Positions 17,491-26,029 are shown, counted from the first letter of the stretch. The stretch: DNA of 64,000 nt from Arthrobacter sp. PsM3 (GCF_030433895.1 NZ_JARUXE010000008.1:82790-146789), one strand, 5' to 3'. Notes: generated from the letters alone by a model not told the origin. Numbers and translations: made by a program.

Positions 17491-17693
17491 GGCCTGCCTT
17501 TGCGCTTGCCTTGCCCCGTTGCGGTTATGCCGTAGTGGCAGGTTATCGCAGTCCCGGCCCCGGCGCGCGCGTCTGCGGTTGACGGCCAGCCCGGCCAGCA
17601 GGGCACGGCAGCGCCGCGGCGCCCCAGCACGACCCCCATCTGGGCCAGTCCGGCGTCCGCCCGGCCCAGGGCGGCGAGCAACCCTGAATCTCG

Positions 17694-18794
17694 CTAGAAG
17701 GAGTGGCGGGGAACGGCACGTTCGTACTGCGGCGGCCAGGCCAGCTCATGGCCCAGCTCGAACGCGGCCCGCAGCCACCAGTGCGGATCGCGCAACGCGG
17801 CACGGGCGATGAAGACGCCGTCGGCCTGGCCGGTGGCCACGGCATGCTCGGCCTGGCCGGCGGACGTCAGCAGACCCACGGTACCGGTCCTGACGCCGGT
17901 TTCGCGCCGGATCCGCGCGGCAAACCCGGTCTGGTAGCCCGGACCGACCGGGATTTGCTGGTAGGCCACAGCTCCGCCGCTGGAGACGTCCACAAGGTCC
18001 ACGCCGTGTTCCGACGCCGCCTTGGCCATCCGCACCGAAGCCTCCACATCGATGCCCCCTTCGGCCCAGTCAGAGGCAGAGATCCGCAGCAGCAGCGGCA
18101 TGGAGTCGGGGATGACGTTCCGCACGGCGTCGACCACCGCGAGGGTCAGCCGGTTCCGGCCGGCCTCGTCGCCGCCCCAGCGGTCGGTGCGGTCGTTGAC
18201 GAGCGGACTCTGGAACTGGTGCAGGAGGTAGCCGTGGGCGCCATGGATTTCGATCGTGTCGAACCCGGCGCCGACGGCCCGGGCGGCGGCGGCGGCGAAA
18301 TCGGCGATCACACCCTCGATCCCCTCCTCCGTCATCGCCGAGGGCGCCTCGTACCCGTCAAAAGCTGAGGTGCCGGGACCCAGGGTGGGCCAGCCGCCGT
18401 CGGCGGCTGCCACTGTGCCCGTCTTGCCGGAGAACGGCCAGTAGGAGGACGCCTTCCGGCCGGCGTGCGCCAGCTGGGCGCCAATCTTGGTCTCTGCCGC
18501 GCCGTGCCGGTGCACGAAGGATGTGATCCGTTCCCACGCCGCCGCCTGCTCGTCGTTGTAGAGTCCGGCGTCCCGGGGGCTGATCCGTCCTGCGGCGTTC
18601 ACGGCGGCCGCCTCGGTGAGGATCAGGGCTGCGCCGCCGGTGGCGAAGGAACCCAGATGCATCAGATGCCAGTCATTAGGAACCCCCTCTCCGGTCTCCG
18701 GCTCACAGCTGTACTGGCACATCGGGGAGACCCAGCCGCGGTGTTGCAGGTGCAGGGAGCGCAGTTCGAGCGGCGTGAAGAGCGCCGAACCCAT
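17694..18794 (-). CDS. NADH:flavin oxidoreductase, Old Yellow Enzyme family (YqjM/NamA-like)
   Basis: FMN-dependent ene-reductase of 366 residues. Motifs are WVSPMCQYSCE at residue 21 (the Cys in the YqjM-class position), DWHLMHLGSFATGGAALILTEA, GAQLAHAGRKAS, EIHGAHGYLLHQFQSPLVNDRTDRWGG (HGAH substrate-binding and the barrel-core signature), RISASDWAEGG and VFIARAALRDPHW. All catalytic positions are kept. It starts one base inside the stop of the thioredoxin/TPR gene (TGATG), so the two are co-translated. Physiological substrate unknown. Confidence 0.92.
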   Translation of the reverse strand: MGSALFTPLELRSLHLQHRGWVSPMCQYSCEPETGEGVPNDWHLMHLGSFATGGAALILTEAAAVNAAGRISPRDAGLYNDEQAAAWERITSFVHRHGAAETKIGAQLAHAGRKASSYWPFSGKTGTVAAADGGWPTLGPGTSAFDGYEAPSAMTEEGIEGVIADFAAAAARAVGAGFDTIEIHGAHGYLLHQFQSPLVNDRTDRWGGDEAGRNRLTLAVVDAVRNVIPDSMPLLLRISASDWAEGGIDVEASVRMAKAASEHGVDLVDVSSGGAVAYQQIPVGPGYQTGFAARIRRETGVRTGTVGLLTSAGQAEHAVATGQADGVFIARAALRDPHWWLRAAFELGHELAWPPQYERAVPRHSF

Positions 18795-19804
18795 CAGAAG
18801 AGCACCCGGGCCAGGTTCTGGCGCGCTTTCGCGACGCGGTCGTCGGCTGTGCCCACGACGTCGAACAGCTCCAGCAGCCTGACCCGGGCGGTTTCCCGCT
18901 CCGGCCCGAAGTTCCTGCCGATGAACGCGACGATCCGGCCGAGTCCGTCCTCGACGTGCCCGCCGGCGACATCGAGGTCGGCCACACCGAGCTGGGCTTC
19001 CAGGCTGTCCGGCTCAGTGGCGGCTTTTTGGCGCAGCGCTTCGCTGTCCGCGGCCGACAGCAGCTGGAGCCGGCCCATCAGCTCCACCTGGGCGAGTCCG
19101 GCCTTGGCGTCGGCATCTGCGGGCATCTCCAGGAGGGCCTGCCGGTAGGCGTCCGCGGCAGCGGCGTAGTCGCCGGCTTCGATCGCGTCGAACGCCTTCT
19201 GGTGCAGGGGCGGCAACGGCGGGGCCTCGGCCTCGGCGGCGCCTGGTCCGCCCGCGCCGATCCGTCCGCTCACGCCGTTGGCCGCGGCGACCTTGAGCAG
19301 TTCATCCAGCAGGCTGCGGACCTGCGGTTCCTCGGCGCCGCCCTGGAAGAGGGGCACCGGCTGGCCTTTCACGAGGGCCACTGCGGTGGGGACGGCCTGC
19401 ACCTGGAACGCCTGGGCCAGCTGCGGGAACACCTCGACGTCGGCGGCACCGAGGACCAGCTGGCCCTCGTAGCTGTCCACGATGCGCTCGAGGACGTCAA
19501 CCAGTTCGGCGGAGCCCGGCGAGTACGCCGCCCACAGGGCAACGACTACGGGCACCTGCGCCGACAGCTCAACGAGTTCCTGGAAATTGGCTTCGGTGAT
19601 GTCCACCCGAAGCGGTCGGCCAGGGTGCTCCGCACCGCCGTTGCCCGCGCCGGGCCCACCGGGGATGCCGGGCGCGCCGCTCGGGCCGGTGCCGGCCGGT
19701 GGCGCCGCGGGACGCTGTTTGAGCGAGGACAGGTCGACGGCGCCCCGCAGGTTGAGCGGGTTGGCGGCAGCTGGCGGGACGGGGCGGGAAGCTGGCGAAG
19801 TCAT
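18794..19804 (-). CDS. Thioredoxin-fold/TPR co-chaperone-like protein lacking CxxC
   Basis: A 336-residue protein like E. coli YbbN/CnoX and M. tuberculosis Rv1324. A Pro/Gly-rich N-terminus (1-63) precedes a thioredoxin fold (about 65-170; VPVVVALWAAYSPGSAEL, AVPTAVALVKGQP) and TPR-like helices (about 200-336; FDAIEAGDYAAAADAYRQAL). The usual WCxxC is WAAYSPGS, so both active-site cysteines are serines (residues 95 and 98) and it cannot be a disulphide reductase. A holdase or scaffold role is inferred from the family. The ATG follows TAGAGT by six bases. Confidence 0.9.
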   Translation of the reverse strand: MTSPASRPVPPAAANPLNLRGAVDLSSLKQRPAAPPAGTGPSGAPGIPGGPGAGNGGAEHPGRPLRVDITEANFQELVELSAQVPVVVALWAAYSPGSAELVDVLERIVDSYEGQLVLGAADVEVFPQLAQAFQVQAVPTAVALVKGQPVPLFQGGAEEPQVRSLLDELLKVAAANGVSGRIGAGGPGAAEAEAPPLPPLHQKAFDAIEAGDYAAAADAYRQALLEMPADADAKAGLAQVELMGRLQLLSAADSEALRQKAATEPDSLEAQLGVADLDVAGGHVEDGLGRIVAFIGRNFGPERETARVRLLELFDVVGTADDRVAKARQNLARVLF

Positions 19805-19810
19805 GGTTCC

Positions 19811-19816
19811 ACTCTA
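19811..19816 (-). promoter_or_regulatory. -10 hexamer of the thioredoxin/TPR gene, leaderless start
   Basis: TAGAGT, six bases (GGAACC), then ATG at 19804 on the minus strand. The same GGAACC spacer stands before argS and before the gene starting at 24565. Confidence 0.55.
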
Positions 19817-19862
19817 GCCACATCAGCCCGGGCAGGTGCCACGGGCGGGCCCCCGGCAACAG

Positions 19863-19888
19863 AAAAGACCCGGCCTTACGGCCGGGTC
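19863..19888 (-). terminator. Intrinsic terminator of the 19962-21764 gene
   Basis: Perfect 9-bp stem GACCCGGCC / GGCCGGGTC with a four-base loop; on the minus strand it is followed by TTTTCT. Confidence 0.88.
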
Positions 19889-19961
19889 CCTCCTGTCCGT
19901 GCTGCTGCTGTCGGCGCTGCCTGTGCCAGCGGCGCCTGCGCGGGTGCCGCTTCTGGCCGGC

Positions 19962-21764
19962 CTACTTGAAGTTGGCCCCCACGAGGCCGCGGGTGGCGGC
20001 GACGAGTTTCATTGGATCCTGGGATCCGGCCGGCGGGATGTAGACGGCCACGGACTCGGCGAAGTTCAGCACCATGCCGGTGCTGGTCTCCTTGCCGCCG
20101 GCCAGGGCCGCCGCGTCGTCACCGATCGTCAGCTTGTCGCCGGCGGCCTTGGGGGTGCCGTCGAACGCGAAGTCCAGGCGGCCCAGGGCCAGTGCCCCGC
20201 CGTCGGCAGTCCGGAACACTGTGACGCTCTCCGGGACGATCTTGTGGGTAAAGGAGAAGGTGCCATTGACACCTGAGTTCACCACGTCGGTCTGGTAGGC
20301 CAGCGTGTCAGCGATGTACGGCGAGGACTCACCCTCGGCGACCTTGTTCTTGTAGGCGGAGTCAGCCGAGTTCAGCCGGTCGCCCAGCGCGCCCAGCGCT
20401 TCCTCGCCGCTGTTGAGGAGACCCGATTTATCCGAGCCTCCCAGGGTCTCGGTGCCGCCGCGTGCGATCCCCGGGAAGGTCGTTCCCGGCTGCAGCGGCG
20501 TGGTGAGGACCAGCTTGTAGTTCTCCCGCGGGGAGGCCTGGGTCAGGGTGAGCAGCTGCGGAACCACATTGCCTTCGCCCTGGGTGACCGCCATGACCGT
20601 GCGCGGCCAGCTGCGTTTGTCGGTCACCACGGTGGTAAGGAGCTTCGTGGCGCGGACCGGCATCCGGGCCTCATAGGAGCCGACCTGGGAGCGGATCTTG
20701 TAGTTCTGCGTGCGGACCTCAAGTTCGGGGCCGGCCACACGCGGTTCAAGCTTGCTGGCGTCCTTGGCGGCATCACCGGCGTCGACGGCACTGGCAACCT
20801 GCTCAAGGATGCGGCGGAACTGGGCATCGACCAGCACCGGTGAGTCCGGCGCCTGCCCCGCGGCGGCGGAGGAGGTGCCCGGCGACGGGGCGGGCGTCTG
20901 GCTGGCCTGGGCCGCCACACCGGTCCCGGCGACGGCCGTGGCTGTCAGCATGGCCACGACGAGGCCGGGGCGCCGCAGGCGCGGGGCGGCGGTTGCGGCT
21001 TTGGCCGGGAGCTTTCCGGAGTCCTTGGTCGGGACGCCCTTGGGGGTGCCGCCGGTCGCATCAGGGGCTTTGGGGCCACCGGCGGCCGGGTCCCCGGCGG
21101 GCACCGTTGGGGTCGCTCCGGCAGAGCTCCCGCTGCCGGTCCCGGCACGGGGGCCGGACTTGGGCTTGAGCACCAGCAGGGCGGCGCCGGCCAGCACCAG
21201 CAGGCCGCCGAGGACTATAAACGGAATGGCCCACGGGGTGGAGGTGTCATTCGGGAAGGTCATGGTGATGGAGCTGGGGGCCGGCTTGGTGCCGTCCGTG
21301 GCGAGCAGCAGGGCCCAGTCGCCGTCGGCCGGCGGGGTCCAGTTGTACTTCAGCTCGCCGCTGGCGTTCTCCGTGGTGACCCACAGGTCGGAGCCGGCCG
21401 GCGAGGGAGCGGTCGGTGCCCCGTCGGCATGCGTCACCTGCAGCGCCTTGCCGTCCTCGGAGACGCCGGAGACGGTGTTGTGGGCGGTCGTGCCGACCCA
21501 GGCGTCGACGTCGTCCGGGCGGCCGGCGGCCAGCAGGAAGCTGCCCTCGCCCTTGACATTGATCGTCACCGTGCCCTCGTGCAGGGTGCGCAGCTTCTCG
21601 TCGAAAACGGTCAGGGGCGCGGCGGTGGCGCCGGCTGGTACGGTGGCGGTCACGGACTCGGCCGGAGCCCAGAATGTCTTCTGGCCGATCCCTGCCAGCA
21701 GTGTCAGGAGGCCCAGCAGCACTAGTGCAACTGCAGTCTTGAAACGCAAAATATTACCTATCAT
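19962..21764 (-). CDS. Large conserved membrane protein with extracytoplasmic domains
   Basis: About 600 residues. A membrane segment at the N-terminus (TAVALVLLGLLTLLAGI) is followed by a roughly 150-residue beta-rich extracytoplasmic region, a second segment near residue 190 (IPFIVLGGLLVLAGAALLVL), a Gly/Pro/Ala-rich linker, a third hydrophobic segment (GLVVAMLTATAVAGTGVAA), and a C-terminal domain of about 270 residues outside the membrane. It resembles conserved actinobacterial envelope proteins of unknown function. The start is uncertain: ATG at 21764, or a TTG at 21749 preceded by AGGT. A TACTAT -10 at 21784-21789 argues against the ATG further upstream. Confidence 0.7.
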   Translation of the reverse strand: MIGNILRFKTAVALVLLGLLTLLAGIGQKTFWAPAESVTATVPAGATAAPLTVFDEKLRTLHEGTVTINVKGEGSFLLAAGRPDDVDAWVGTTAHNTVSGVSEDGKALQVTHADGAPTAPSPAGSDLWVTTENASGELKYNWTPPADGDWALLLATDGTKPAPSSITMTFPNDTSTPWAIPFIVLGGLLVLAGAALLVLKPKSGPRAGTGSGSSAGATPTVPAGDPAAGGPKAPDATGGTPKGVPTKDSGKLPAKAATAAPRLRRPGLVVAMLTATAVAGTGVAAQASQTPAPSPGTSSAAAGQAPDSPVLVDAQFRRILEQVASAVDAGDAAKDASKLEPRVAGPELEVRTQNYKIRSQVGSYEARMPVRATKLLTTVVTDKRSWPRTVMAVTQGEGNVVPQLLTLTQASPRENYKLVLTTPLQPGTTFPGIARGGTETLGGSDKSGLLNSGEEALGALGDRLNSADSAYKNKVAEGESSPYIADTLAYQTDVVNSGVNGTFSFTHKIVPESVTVFRTADGGALALGRLDFAFDGTPKAAGDKLTIGDDAAALAGGKETSTGMVLNFAESVAVYIPPAGSQDPMKLVAATRGLVGANFK

Positions 21765-21783
21765 CAGCGGACACGTAACTTCA

Positions 21784-21801
21784 ATAGTAACCATTTTGTT
21801 A
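21784..21801 (-). promoter_or_regulatory. Promoter with small inverted repeat before the 19962-21764 gene
   Basis: TACTAT (21784-21789) on the minus strand is a good -10. It abuts GTAAC-N6-GTTAC (about 21787-21802), a perfect 5-bp inverted repeat that could be an operator. No regulator gene adjoins. Confidence 0.35.
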
Positions 21802-21885
21802 CCACGGAGTCAGATCGGGCTGTTTGTCAATCCCTCCCTCGCCGCCCCCGGCCGCTGCTTCGCCGCGCCATAACAAGGCTGCTGA

Positions 21886-21891
21886 TAGTGT
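21886..21891 (+). promoter_or_regulatory. -10 hexamer of the leader ORF / AI-2E gene
   Basis: TAGTGT, five bases (TTGCG), then the GTG at 21897. Transcription from it would begin at or next to that GTG, well after the upstream ATGs in the AI-2E frame. Confidence 0.5.
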
Positions 21892-21896
21892 TTGCG

Positions 21897-21971
21897 GTGA
21901 TCATCACACCCGGGCCGCGACAGCGGCGTCGCAGGGAATATTCAGAGGACAAAGGGCTTTCAACGCAGTGA
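21897..21971 (+). CDS. Candidate leaderless 24-residue leader peptide, Arg-rich
   Basis: A GTG five bases after TAGTGT opens a 24-codon frame (VIITPGPRQRRRREYSEDKG and four more residues) ending at TGA 21969-21971. The stop overlaps the GTG of the AI-2E permease as GTGA. It would be the first frame read on the transcript. The run of Arg codons (CGG CGT CGC AGG) suggests either a regulatory leader or simply a coupling device. No homology can be claimed for so short a peptide. Confidence 0.45.
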   Translation: MIITPGPRQRRRREYSEDKGLSTQ

Positions 21972-23266
21972 CTGGACACACGGATTCGTCCCCCTCAGGA
22001 CCGGAAGAAAGCCAGGAATCCGGCAGCACGGCGGGTGGTCCGCAGGAGCAGTTTCCCCCCCGCCGGACGGCCCTGGCCGGGATGCTGAACTCGATGGCCC
22101 ACCGCTTGCGCCAGCCCCTTCCCGGGGCCCAGCCGCGGCTCCGCTTCGAGATGCCCCCGGAGCAGGAAGCCGACGAAACGACGCCGGAGAGCGAGACCAG
22201 CGCCCGCTTCGGCCACCCCGGCCCGCGCATGTCCTCACAGCACCCCCTCTACGTCGGGTTCATGGGGACAGTCGGCGTCGGCGTGGCCCTGCTCGTCTAC
22301 TGGATCGGTTCCAACACCACGCAGCTGCTGCTCTGGATCGTGGCGGCACTCTTCATCGCCCTGGGCCTGGACCCTGTGGTGCGCTGGCTGGAGGGGAAAA
22401 AGTTCCCCCGCGCGGCGGGCATTGTGGCCGCTGTTGCCACCCTGGGACTGGCCATTGCCGCCTTCTTTGCCACACTGATCCCCACGATTGTCCAGCAGGT
22501 CACCCAGATCGTCGAGGAGGCGCCGCGCTGGGTCACGGACTTCATCAACTCCGACTTCTTCCGCAGCATCGACAACCAGTACGGGGTGCGTGAACGCATC
22601 ACCCAGGAGCTGGAGAAGTTCGTCAACAACCCGGAGGCCATGGGTGGCATCTTCGGCGGCGTCGTCGGCTTCGGCTCCACCGTGGCGAACGGCCTGTTCG
22701 GCGCCCTGATCGTGCTGGTGCTGAGCCTCTACTTCCTCGCGGCCCTGCCTGCCATGAAGAAATGGGGCTACCGGCTTGCCCCGCGGTCCCGCCGGGCCCG
22801 GGTCGCGGCGCTGTCCGAGGAAATCACCGGATCGGTGGGAAACTACGTGATCGGCCAGGCCGTCGTCGCGCTCGTGAACGCAACCTTCGCGTTCATCGTG
22901 ATGTCGATCGTCGGCGTTCCGTTCGCCGTGCTGCTGGCGTTTGTCGTGGCCCTGCTCGCCTTCATCCCCCTCGTCGGCGGGCTGATCGCCGGCGTGATTG
23001 TCACACTGATCGCCCTCACGGCAGGCTGGCAGACTGCTGTGGTCTACGCCATCTGCTACTTCGCGTACCTGCAGTTCGAGGCCTACTTCATCTCCCCGCG
23101 CATCATGCAGAAAGCCGTTGCGGTGCCGGGCGCCGTCGCCGTCATCTCGGTGATCGCCGGCGGCAGCCTGCTGGGCGTGCTGGGCGCACTGATCGCGATC
23201 CCCACCGCGGCCGCGATCATGCTCCTGATCAAGGAAATCTTCATCGTCCGCCAGGACAAGCACTAA
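21968..23266 (+). CDS. AI-2E family transporter (permease)
   Basis: A membrane protein of 432 residues from the GTG at 21968. The first 90 residues are hydrophilic (Pro/Glu-rich) and precede about eight membrane segments: two at 98-145, one near 155-178, the long amphipathic stretch with EEAPRWVTDFINSDFF, and five more from 240 to the end. GNYVIGQAVVALVNATFAFIV and FISPRIMQKAVAVPGAVAVI are family signatures. Members export AI-2, act in Na+/H+ exchange, or are unassigned, so the substrate is open. Translation may depend on the overlapping 24-codon leader. An internal ATG at 22083 is an alternative start. Confidence 0.85.
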   Translation: MTGHTDSSPSGPEESQESGSTAGGPQEQFPPRRTALAGMLNSMAHRLRQPLPGAQPRLRFEMPPEQEADETTPESETSARFGHPGPRMSSQHPLYVGFMGTVGVGVALLVYWIGSNTTQLLLWIVAALFIALGLDPVVRWLEGKKFPRAAGIVAAVATLGLAIAAFFATLIPTIVQQVTQIVEEAPRWVTDFINSDFFRSIDNQYGVRERITQELEKFVNNPEAMGGIFGGVVGFGSTVANGLFGALIVLVLSLYFLAALPAMKKWGYRLAPRSRRARVAALSEEITGSVGNYVIGQAVVALVNATFAFIVMSIVGVPFAVLLAFVVALLAFIPLVGGLIAGVIVTLIALTAGWQTAVVYAICYFAYLQFEAYFISPRIMQKAVAVPGAVAVISVIAGGSLLGVLGALIAIPTAAAIMLLIKEIFIVRQDKH

Positions 23267-23299
23267 CCAGGACGAGCACTAAAAGTTTTCCGCGACGAA

Positions 23300-23343
23300 A
23301 AAGGGACAGCCGCTGCGTGGATCCACGCAGTGGCTGTCCCTTT
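23300..23343. terminator. Bidirectional terminator between convergent genes
   Basis: A 44-base palindrome with 22-base arms, one mismatch and no loop, centred on GGATCC. It starts with A-run AAAAA and ends with TTT, so it can serve both the AI-2E gene (+) and the hydrolase gene (-). Confidence 0.9.
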
Positions 23344-23367
23344 CCCCAGCGGAAAGGCAGGCGGAGC

Positions 23368-24177
23368 TCAGGCCTGGGCCGTGGCCACCGGGCCGTTCCA
23401 CTCCTGCGCCAGTTCGGTGCCGGCAGATCCGCCGGATCCGCCCGGCAGCACCTCGCCGACAATCTCGTTGAGCACCCGGCCGGCGTACTTCTCCCCCACC
23501 CACAGGTGCCTCGCACCGTCCACGCCCACGACGCGGGCCTGCGGCACCACCGCAAAGCGCTCCATGGCCTCGGCCGGCTGGAGGTAGTCGTCCAGCTCGG
23601 GGACCAGGACCTTGAGCGGTTTGCCGGAGGCGGCCCATTCCTTGAGGTGCACGTCCGTGGCGCGGTGCAGCGGGGGCGAGAGCAGGATGGCGCCCTCCAC
23701 CTCGGAGGCCACCGGTTCCGACGCCCCGTACATCAGCGCGAGTTCGGTGCCGAAGGACCAGCCCACCAGCCAGCGGTTCGGCAGGCCGCGGTCGACGGCG
23801 AACTGCACGGCCGCTTCGACGTCGAGGCGTTCGCCGATCCCCTCTTCGAACGCCCCCTCGGAAGTTCCCCGCGGCGATCCCGTGCCGCGCGTGTTGAACC
23901 GGAGCACGGCGATGCCGGCCAGGGCGGGCAGCCGGTAGGAGGCTTTGCGGTAGACGTGCGAGTCCATGAAACCGCCGTGGGTCGGCAGCGGATGGAGGGT
24001 GATCAGGGTGGCCTTCACCTCGCCGGACTCCGGGAGTGCCAGCTCGCCTACAAGCCGGTGGCCGTCGCTCGTGCGGAGCACGACGTTCTCCCGGCGGGCC
24101 GGGAGAACGGTGGAGGCGCGGATCACGGTCGGTGCGGAAGGCTGGCTGAAGACGTACGACGCCGGGTCAAAACTCAT
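23368..24177 (-). CDS. Alpha/beta-hydrolase fold protein
   Basis: A 269-residue serine hydrolase-like protein. The family has LITLHPLPTHGGFMDS (oxyanion region), a nucleophile elbow VGWSFGTELALMYG (Ser in GWSFG at about residue 140), ELDDYLQP as the acid region and DGARHLWVG with the catalytic His. It resembles the small DUF/PHB-type hydrolase group often annotated only as alpha/beta hydrolase. The ATG at 24177 follows TAAGCT by six bases. Substrate unknown. Confidence 0.83.
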   Translation of the reverse strand: MSFDPASYVFSQPSAPTVIRASTVLPARRENVVLRTSDGHRLVGELALPESGEVKATLITLHPLPTHGGFMDSHVYRKASYRLPALAGIAVLRFNTRGTGSPRGTSEGAFEEGIGERLDVEAAVQFAVDRGLPNRWLVGWSFGTELALMYGASEPVASEVEGAILLSPPLHRATDVHLKEWAASGKPLKVLVPELDDYLQPAEAMERFAVVPQARVVGVDGARHLWVGEKYAGRVLNEIVGEVLPGGSGGSAGTELAQEWNGPVATAQA

Positions 24178-24183
24178 GCGTCC

Positions 24184-24189
24184 AGCTTA
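24184..24189 (-). promoter_or_regulatory. -10 hexamer of the hydrolase gene, leaderless start
   Basis: TAAGCT, six bases (GGACGC), then ATG at 24177 on the minus strand. Confidence 0.55.
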
Positions 24190-24211
24190 GCGAAAGCCGC
24201 CGGCGGGTCAG

Positions 24212-24565
24212 TCAGCGGTACCGGTAGCTGCGAGAGCTCCAGCAGTTGGTATGCCAGTGCCGCCGCTCCGCCAGCCCGGCGGCCGCCCCGAAAAGGTGGT
24301 CCTCGGACCACACCACGAGGTGTGCCACACCGGGCTGCACCGCCGTCGAACAGCCCGGACAGATGTAGGTCTTTTCGGCCCGGCTCGCGGTGATCGGCCG
24401 GACCGACCATTCCCCGTCCGGTGCGCTCTCCCGGCGGGCAAAGCCGGAGCGCGCGCGCTCAAGGTCCAGTTCCGGCACCGGGCCGCCCTTGGCTCCGGGC
24501 TTCTGTACTTTGCCGGGCCCGGGCCGTCCGGGGACGGCGCGGCGGGGGCGGTTGGAACGGGGCAT
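24212..24565 (-). CDS. Small actinobacterial protein with zinc-binding-like motif
   Basis: A 117-residue protein divergent from nucS. The basic Pro/Arg-rich N-terminus (about 1-40) precedes a conserved region with [20 protein letters not shown] and RRHWHTNCW: CxxC plus H...C could bind one zinc ion. Orthologues are often labelled ATP/GTP-binding protein, but I see no P-loop to support that. CAGAAT-GGAACC-ATG resembles the leaderless layout with a weaker -10. Conserved neighbour of nucS, role unknown. Confidence 0.72.
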   Translation of the reverse strand: MPRSNRPRRAVPGRPGPGKVQKPGAKGGPVPELDLERARSGFARRESAPDGEWSVRPITASRAEKTYICPGCSTAVQPGVAHLVVWSEDHLFGAAAGLAERRHWHTNCWSSRSYRYR

Positions 24566-24611
24566 GGTTCCATTCTGCCCCAGTCCGGGTGCCTGTTCTC
24601 CCCGCAGACGG

Positions 24612-24617
24612 TAGTGT
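24612..24617 (+). promoter_or_regulatory. -10 hexamer of nucS, leaderless start
   Basis: TAGTGT, seven bases (TGACCGG), then GTG at 24625. Confidence 0.55.
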
Positions 24618-24624
24618 TGACCGG

Positions 24625-25320
24625 GTGCGTTTAGTCATAGCCCGTTGCTCCGTTGATTATGTCGGACGGCTCAAAGCCCATCTCCCGCTGGCCACCCGGC
24701 TCCTGCTGGTCAAGGCCGACGGTTCCGTTTTGGTCCATTCGGACGGCGGCTCCTACAAGCCGCTGAACTGGATGAGCCCCCCGGCGTCCCTGCGGGTCTC
24801 CACCCCGGACGAGGTCGATGTTGAAACGGGCGTGGTCGAGCAGTGGACCGTCCAGTCCGCCAAGACCGACGACCGGCTGATCATCAACATCCATGAGCAG
24901 ATCCATGACACGTCCCATGAGCTCGGCCAGGACCCCGGGCTGATCAAGGACGGCGTCGAGGCGGACCTGCAGCGGCTGCTGGCTGACCAGATCGAGCTTC
25001 TCGGCACCGGGTTCTCCCTCATCCGCCGCGAGTACTTCACGGCCATTGGCCCGGTCGACATCCTGGCCAGGGACGCCAAGGGCGGCACCGTGGCCATCGA
25101 GCTTAAGCGGCGCGGGGACATCGACGGCGTGGAGCAGCTCACGCGCTACCTCGAACTGCTCAACCGCGACCCCCTGCTGGCCCCGGTCCGCGGGATTTTC
25201 GCCGCCCAGCAGATCAAGCCCCAGGCCAAGGTGCTGGCGAACGACCGCGGCATCGACTGCGTCACCCTCGACTATGACGCCATGCGCGGCGTCGACGACG
25301 TCGAATCGCGGCTCTTCTAA
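24625..25320 (+). CDS. nucS: Mismatch-specific endonuclease NucS/EndoMS
   Basis: The non-canonical mismatch repair endonuclease of actinobacteria and archaea, which cuts both strands at mismatches and replaces MutS/MutL. It has 231 residues. The N-terminal DNA-binding domain contains [16 protein letters not shown] and [13 protein letters not shown]; the RecB-like nuclease core has [22 protein letters not shown] (E-x-K) and [11 protein letters not shown]. It ends in SRLF, matching the C-terminal clamp-binding tail reported for actinobacterial EndoMS (inference here). The GTG is preferred because TAGTGT lies seven bases upstream. Confidence 0.96.
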   Translation: MRLVIARCSVDYVGRLKAHLPLATRLLLVKADGSVLVHSDGGSYKPLNWMSPPASLRVSTPDEVDVETGVVEQWTVQSAKTDDRLIINIHEQIHDTSHELGQDPGLIKDGVEADLQRLLADQIELLGTGFSLIRREYFTAIGPVDILARDAKGGTVAIELKRRGDIDGVEQLTRYLELLNRDPLLAPVRGIFAAQQIKPQAKVLANDRGIDCVTLDYDAMRGVDDVESRLF

Positions 25321-25825
25321 GAGTCACCACGATTCCACCGTGGCGGTCCCCCCGGGACCGGGGCCGGTTGCCACATGGTTTCCGGCATGGCGTTCCCGGA
25401 GCCGGGACGGCCATTTACCGGGATCAGTGATTTAGCCACGCTCCATTGTTCCGTCAGAGCACGAATTCCGGCAGGGAATGCCCTGCCGCACTTTTCGGTC
25501 CGGCCGGCGACGGGCGCGGAACTTTCGACAACACCATTACGAAACGTGGCGCCGGTAATCCGCTTTGAAATCGTTCATCGATTCTTTGTACAAAATTTAT
25601 GGAATTCTGCCCCGCGGCCGTTGACCTGAGGCAACTGGCATGAAATTCTTAGACCAGTCTTTGTGTAGGTGTTTTTTCATGCTCGCAAGACATGTTGCGA
25701 GCGTGAAGCTCCTGCCGCCGAAGCCCGGTAATTCCGGACCCACAGCCAAGGTTCTTCTCGCGGAGTGACCAAGTCCGGTACGAAGTGTGCCGGACTTAAC
25801 CCAGATCCATAATGAGGAGAAATAC
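25321..25825 (+). promoter_or_regulatory. 505-base gap: nucS 3' region and long cspA leader
   Basis: No gene is visible. A CGGCAGGG-AATG-CCCTGCCG hairpin at 25469-25488 followed by CACTTTT looks like a terminator. The stretch 25560-25680 is AT-rich against its surroundings and has -35-like TTGAAA (25565) and TTGACC (25621), so cspA probably starts there. Two perfect 8-bp hairpins follow in the presumed leader: GCTCGCAA-N6-TTGCGAGC (25681-25702) and AAGTCCGG-N11-CCGGACTT (25771-25797), the second about 30 bases before the start codon. Long structured leaders are typical of cold-shock mRNAs. Confidence 0.6.
25469..25495 (+). terminator. Possible terminator in the nucS-cspA gap
   Basis: Perfect 8-bp stem CGGCAGGG / CCCTGCCG with loop AATG, followed by CACTTTT. 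It is 150 bases after the nucS stop. Confidence 0.5.
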
Positions 25826-26029
25826 ATGGCACAGGGAACTGTCAAGTGGTTCAACGCTGAAAAGGGCTTCGGCTTCATCACCCCGGATGACTCCGACGGC
25901 GATGTCTTCGTTCACTACTCGGAGATCCAGACCGGTGGCTTCAAGACCCTCGACGAGAACGCCCGCGTTCAGTTCGAAATCGGCCAGGGCGCCAAGGGCC
26001 CCCAGGCTACCGGCGTGACGCTGGTCTAG
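25826..26029 (+). CDS. cspA: Cold-shock protein, CspA family
   Basis: A 67-residue single OB-fold RNA chaperone. [19 protein letters not shown] holds RNP1 (KGFGFI) and DVFVHYSEI holds RNP2 (VFVHY). AGGAG stands seven bases before the ATG, the strongest ribosome-binding site in this part of the window. The long hairpin-rich leader upstream and the perfect terminator downstream fit a highly expressed, temperature-regulated single gene. It is one of several csp genes expected in such a genome, so the paralogue letter is not certain. Confidence 0.95.
   Translation: MAQGTVKWFNAEKGFGFITPDDSDGDVFVHYSEIQTGGFKTLDENARVQFEIGQGAKGPQATGVTLV

Noticed and set aside
25321..25620. Riboswitch between nucS and cspA
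   Set aside because: I could not match the conserved core of any known riboswitch class; only simple hairpins are visible.
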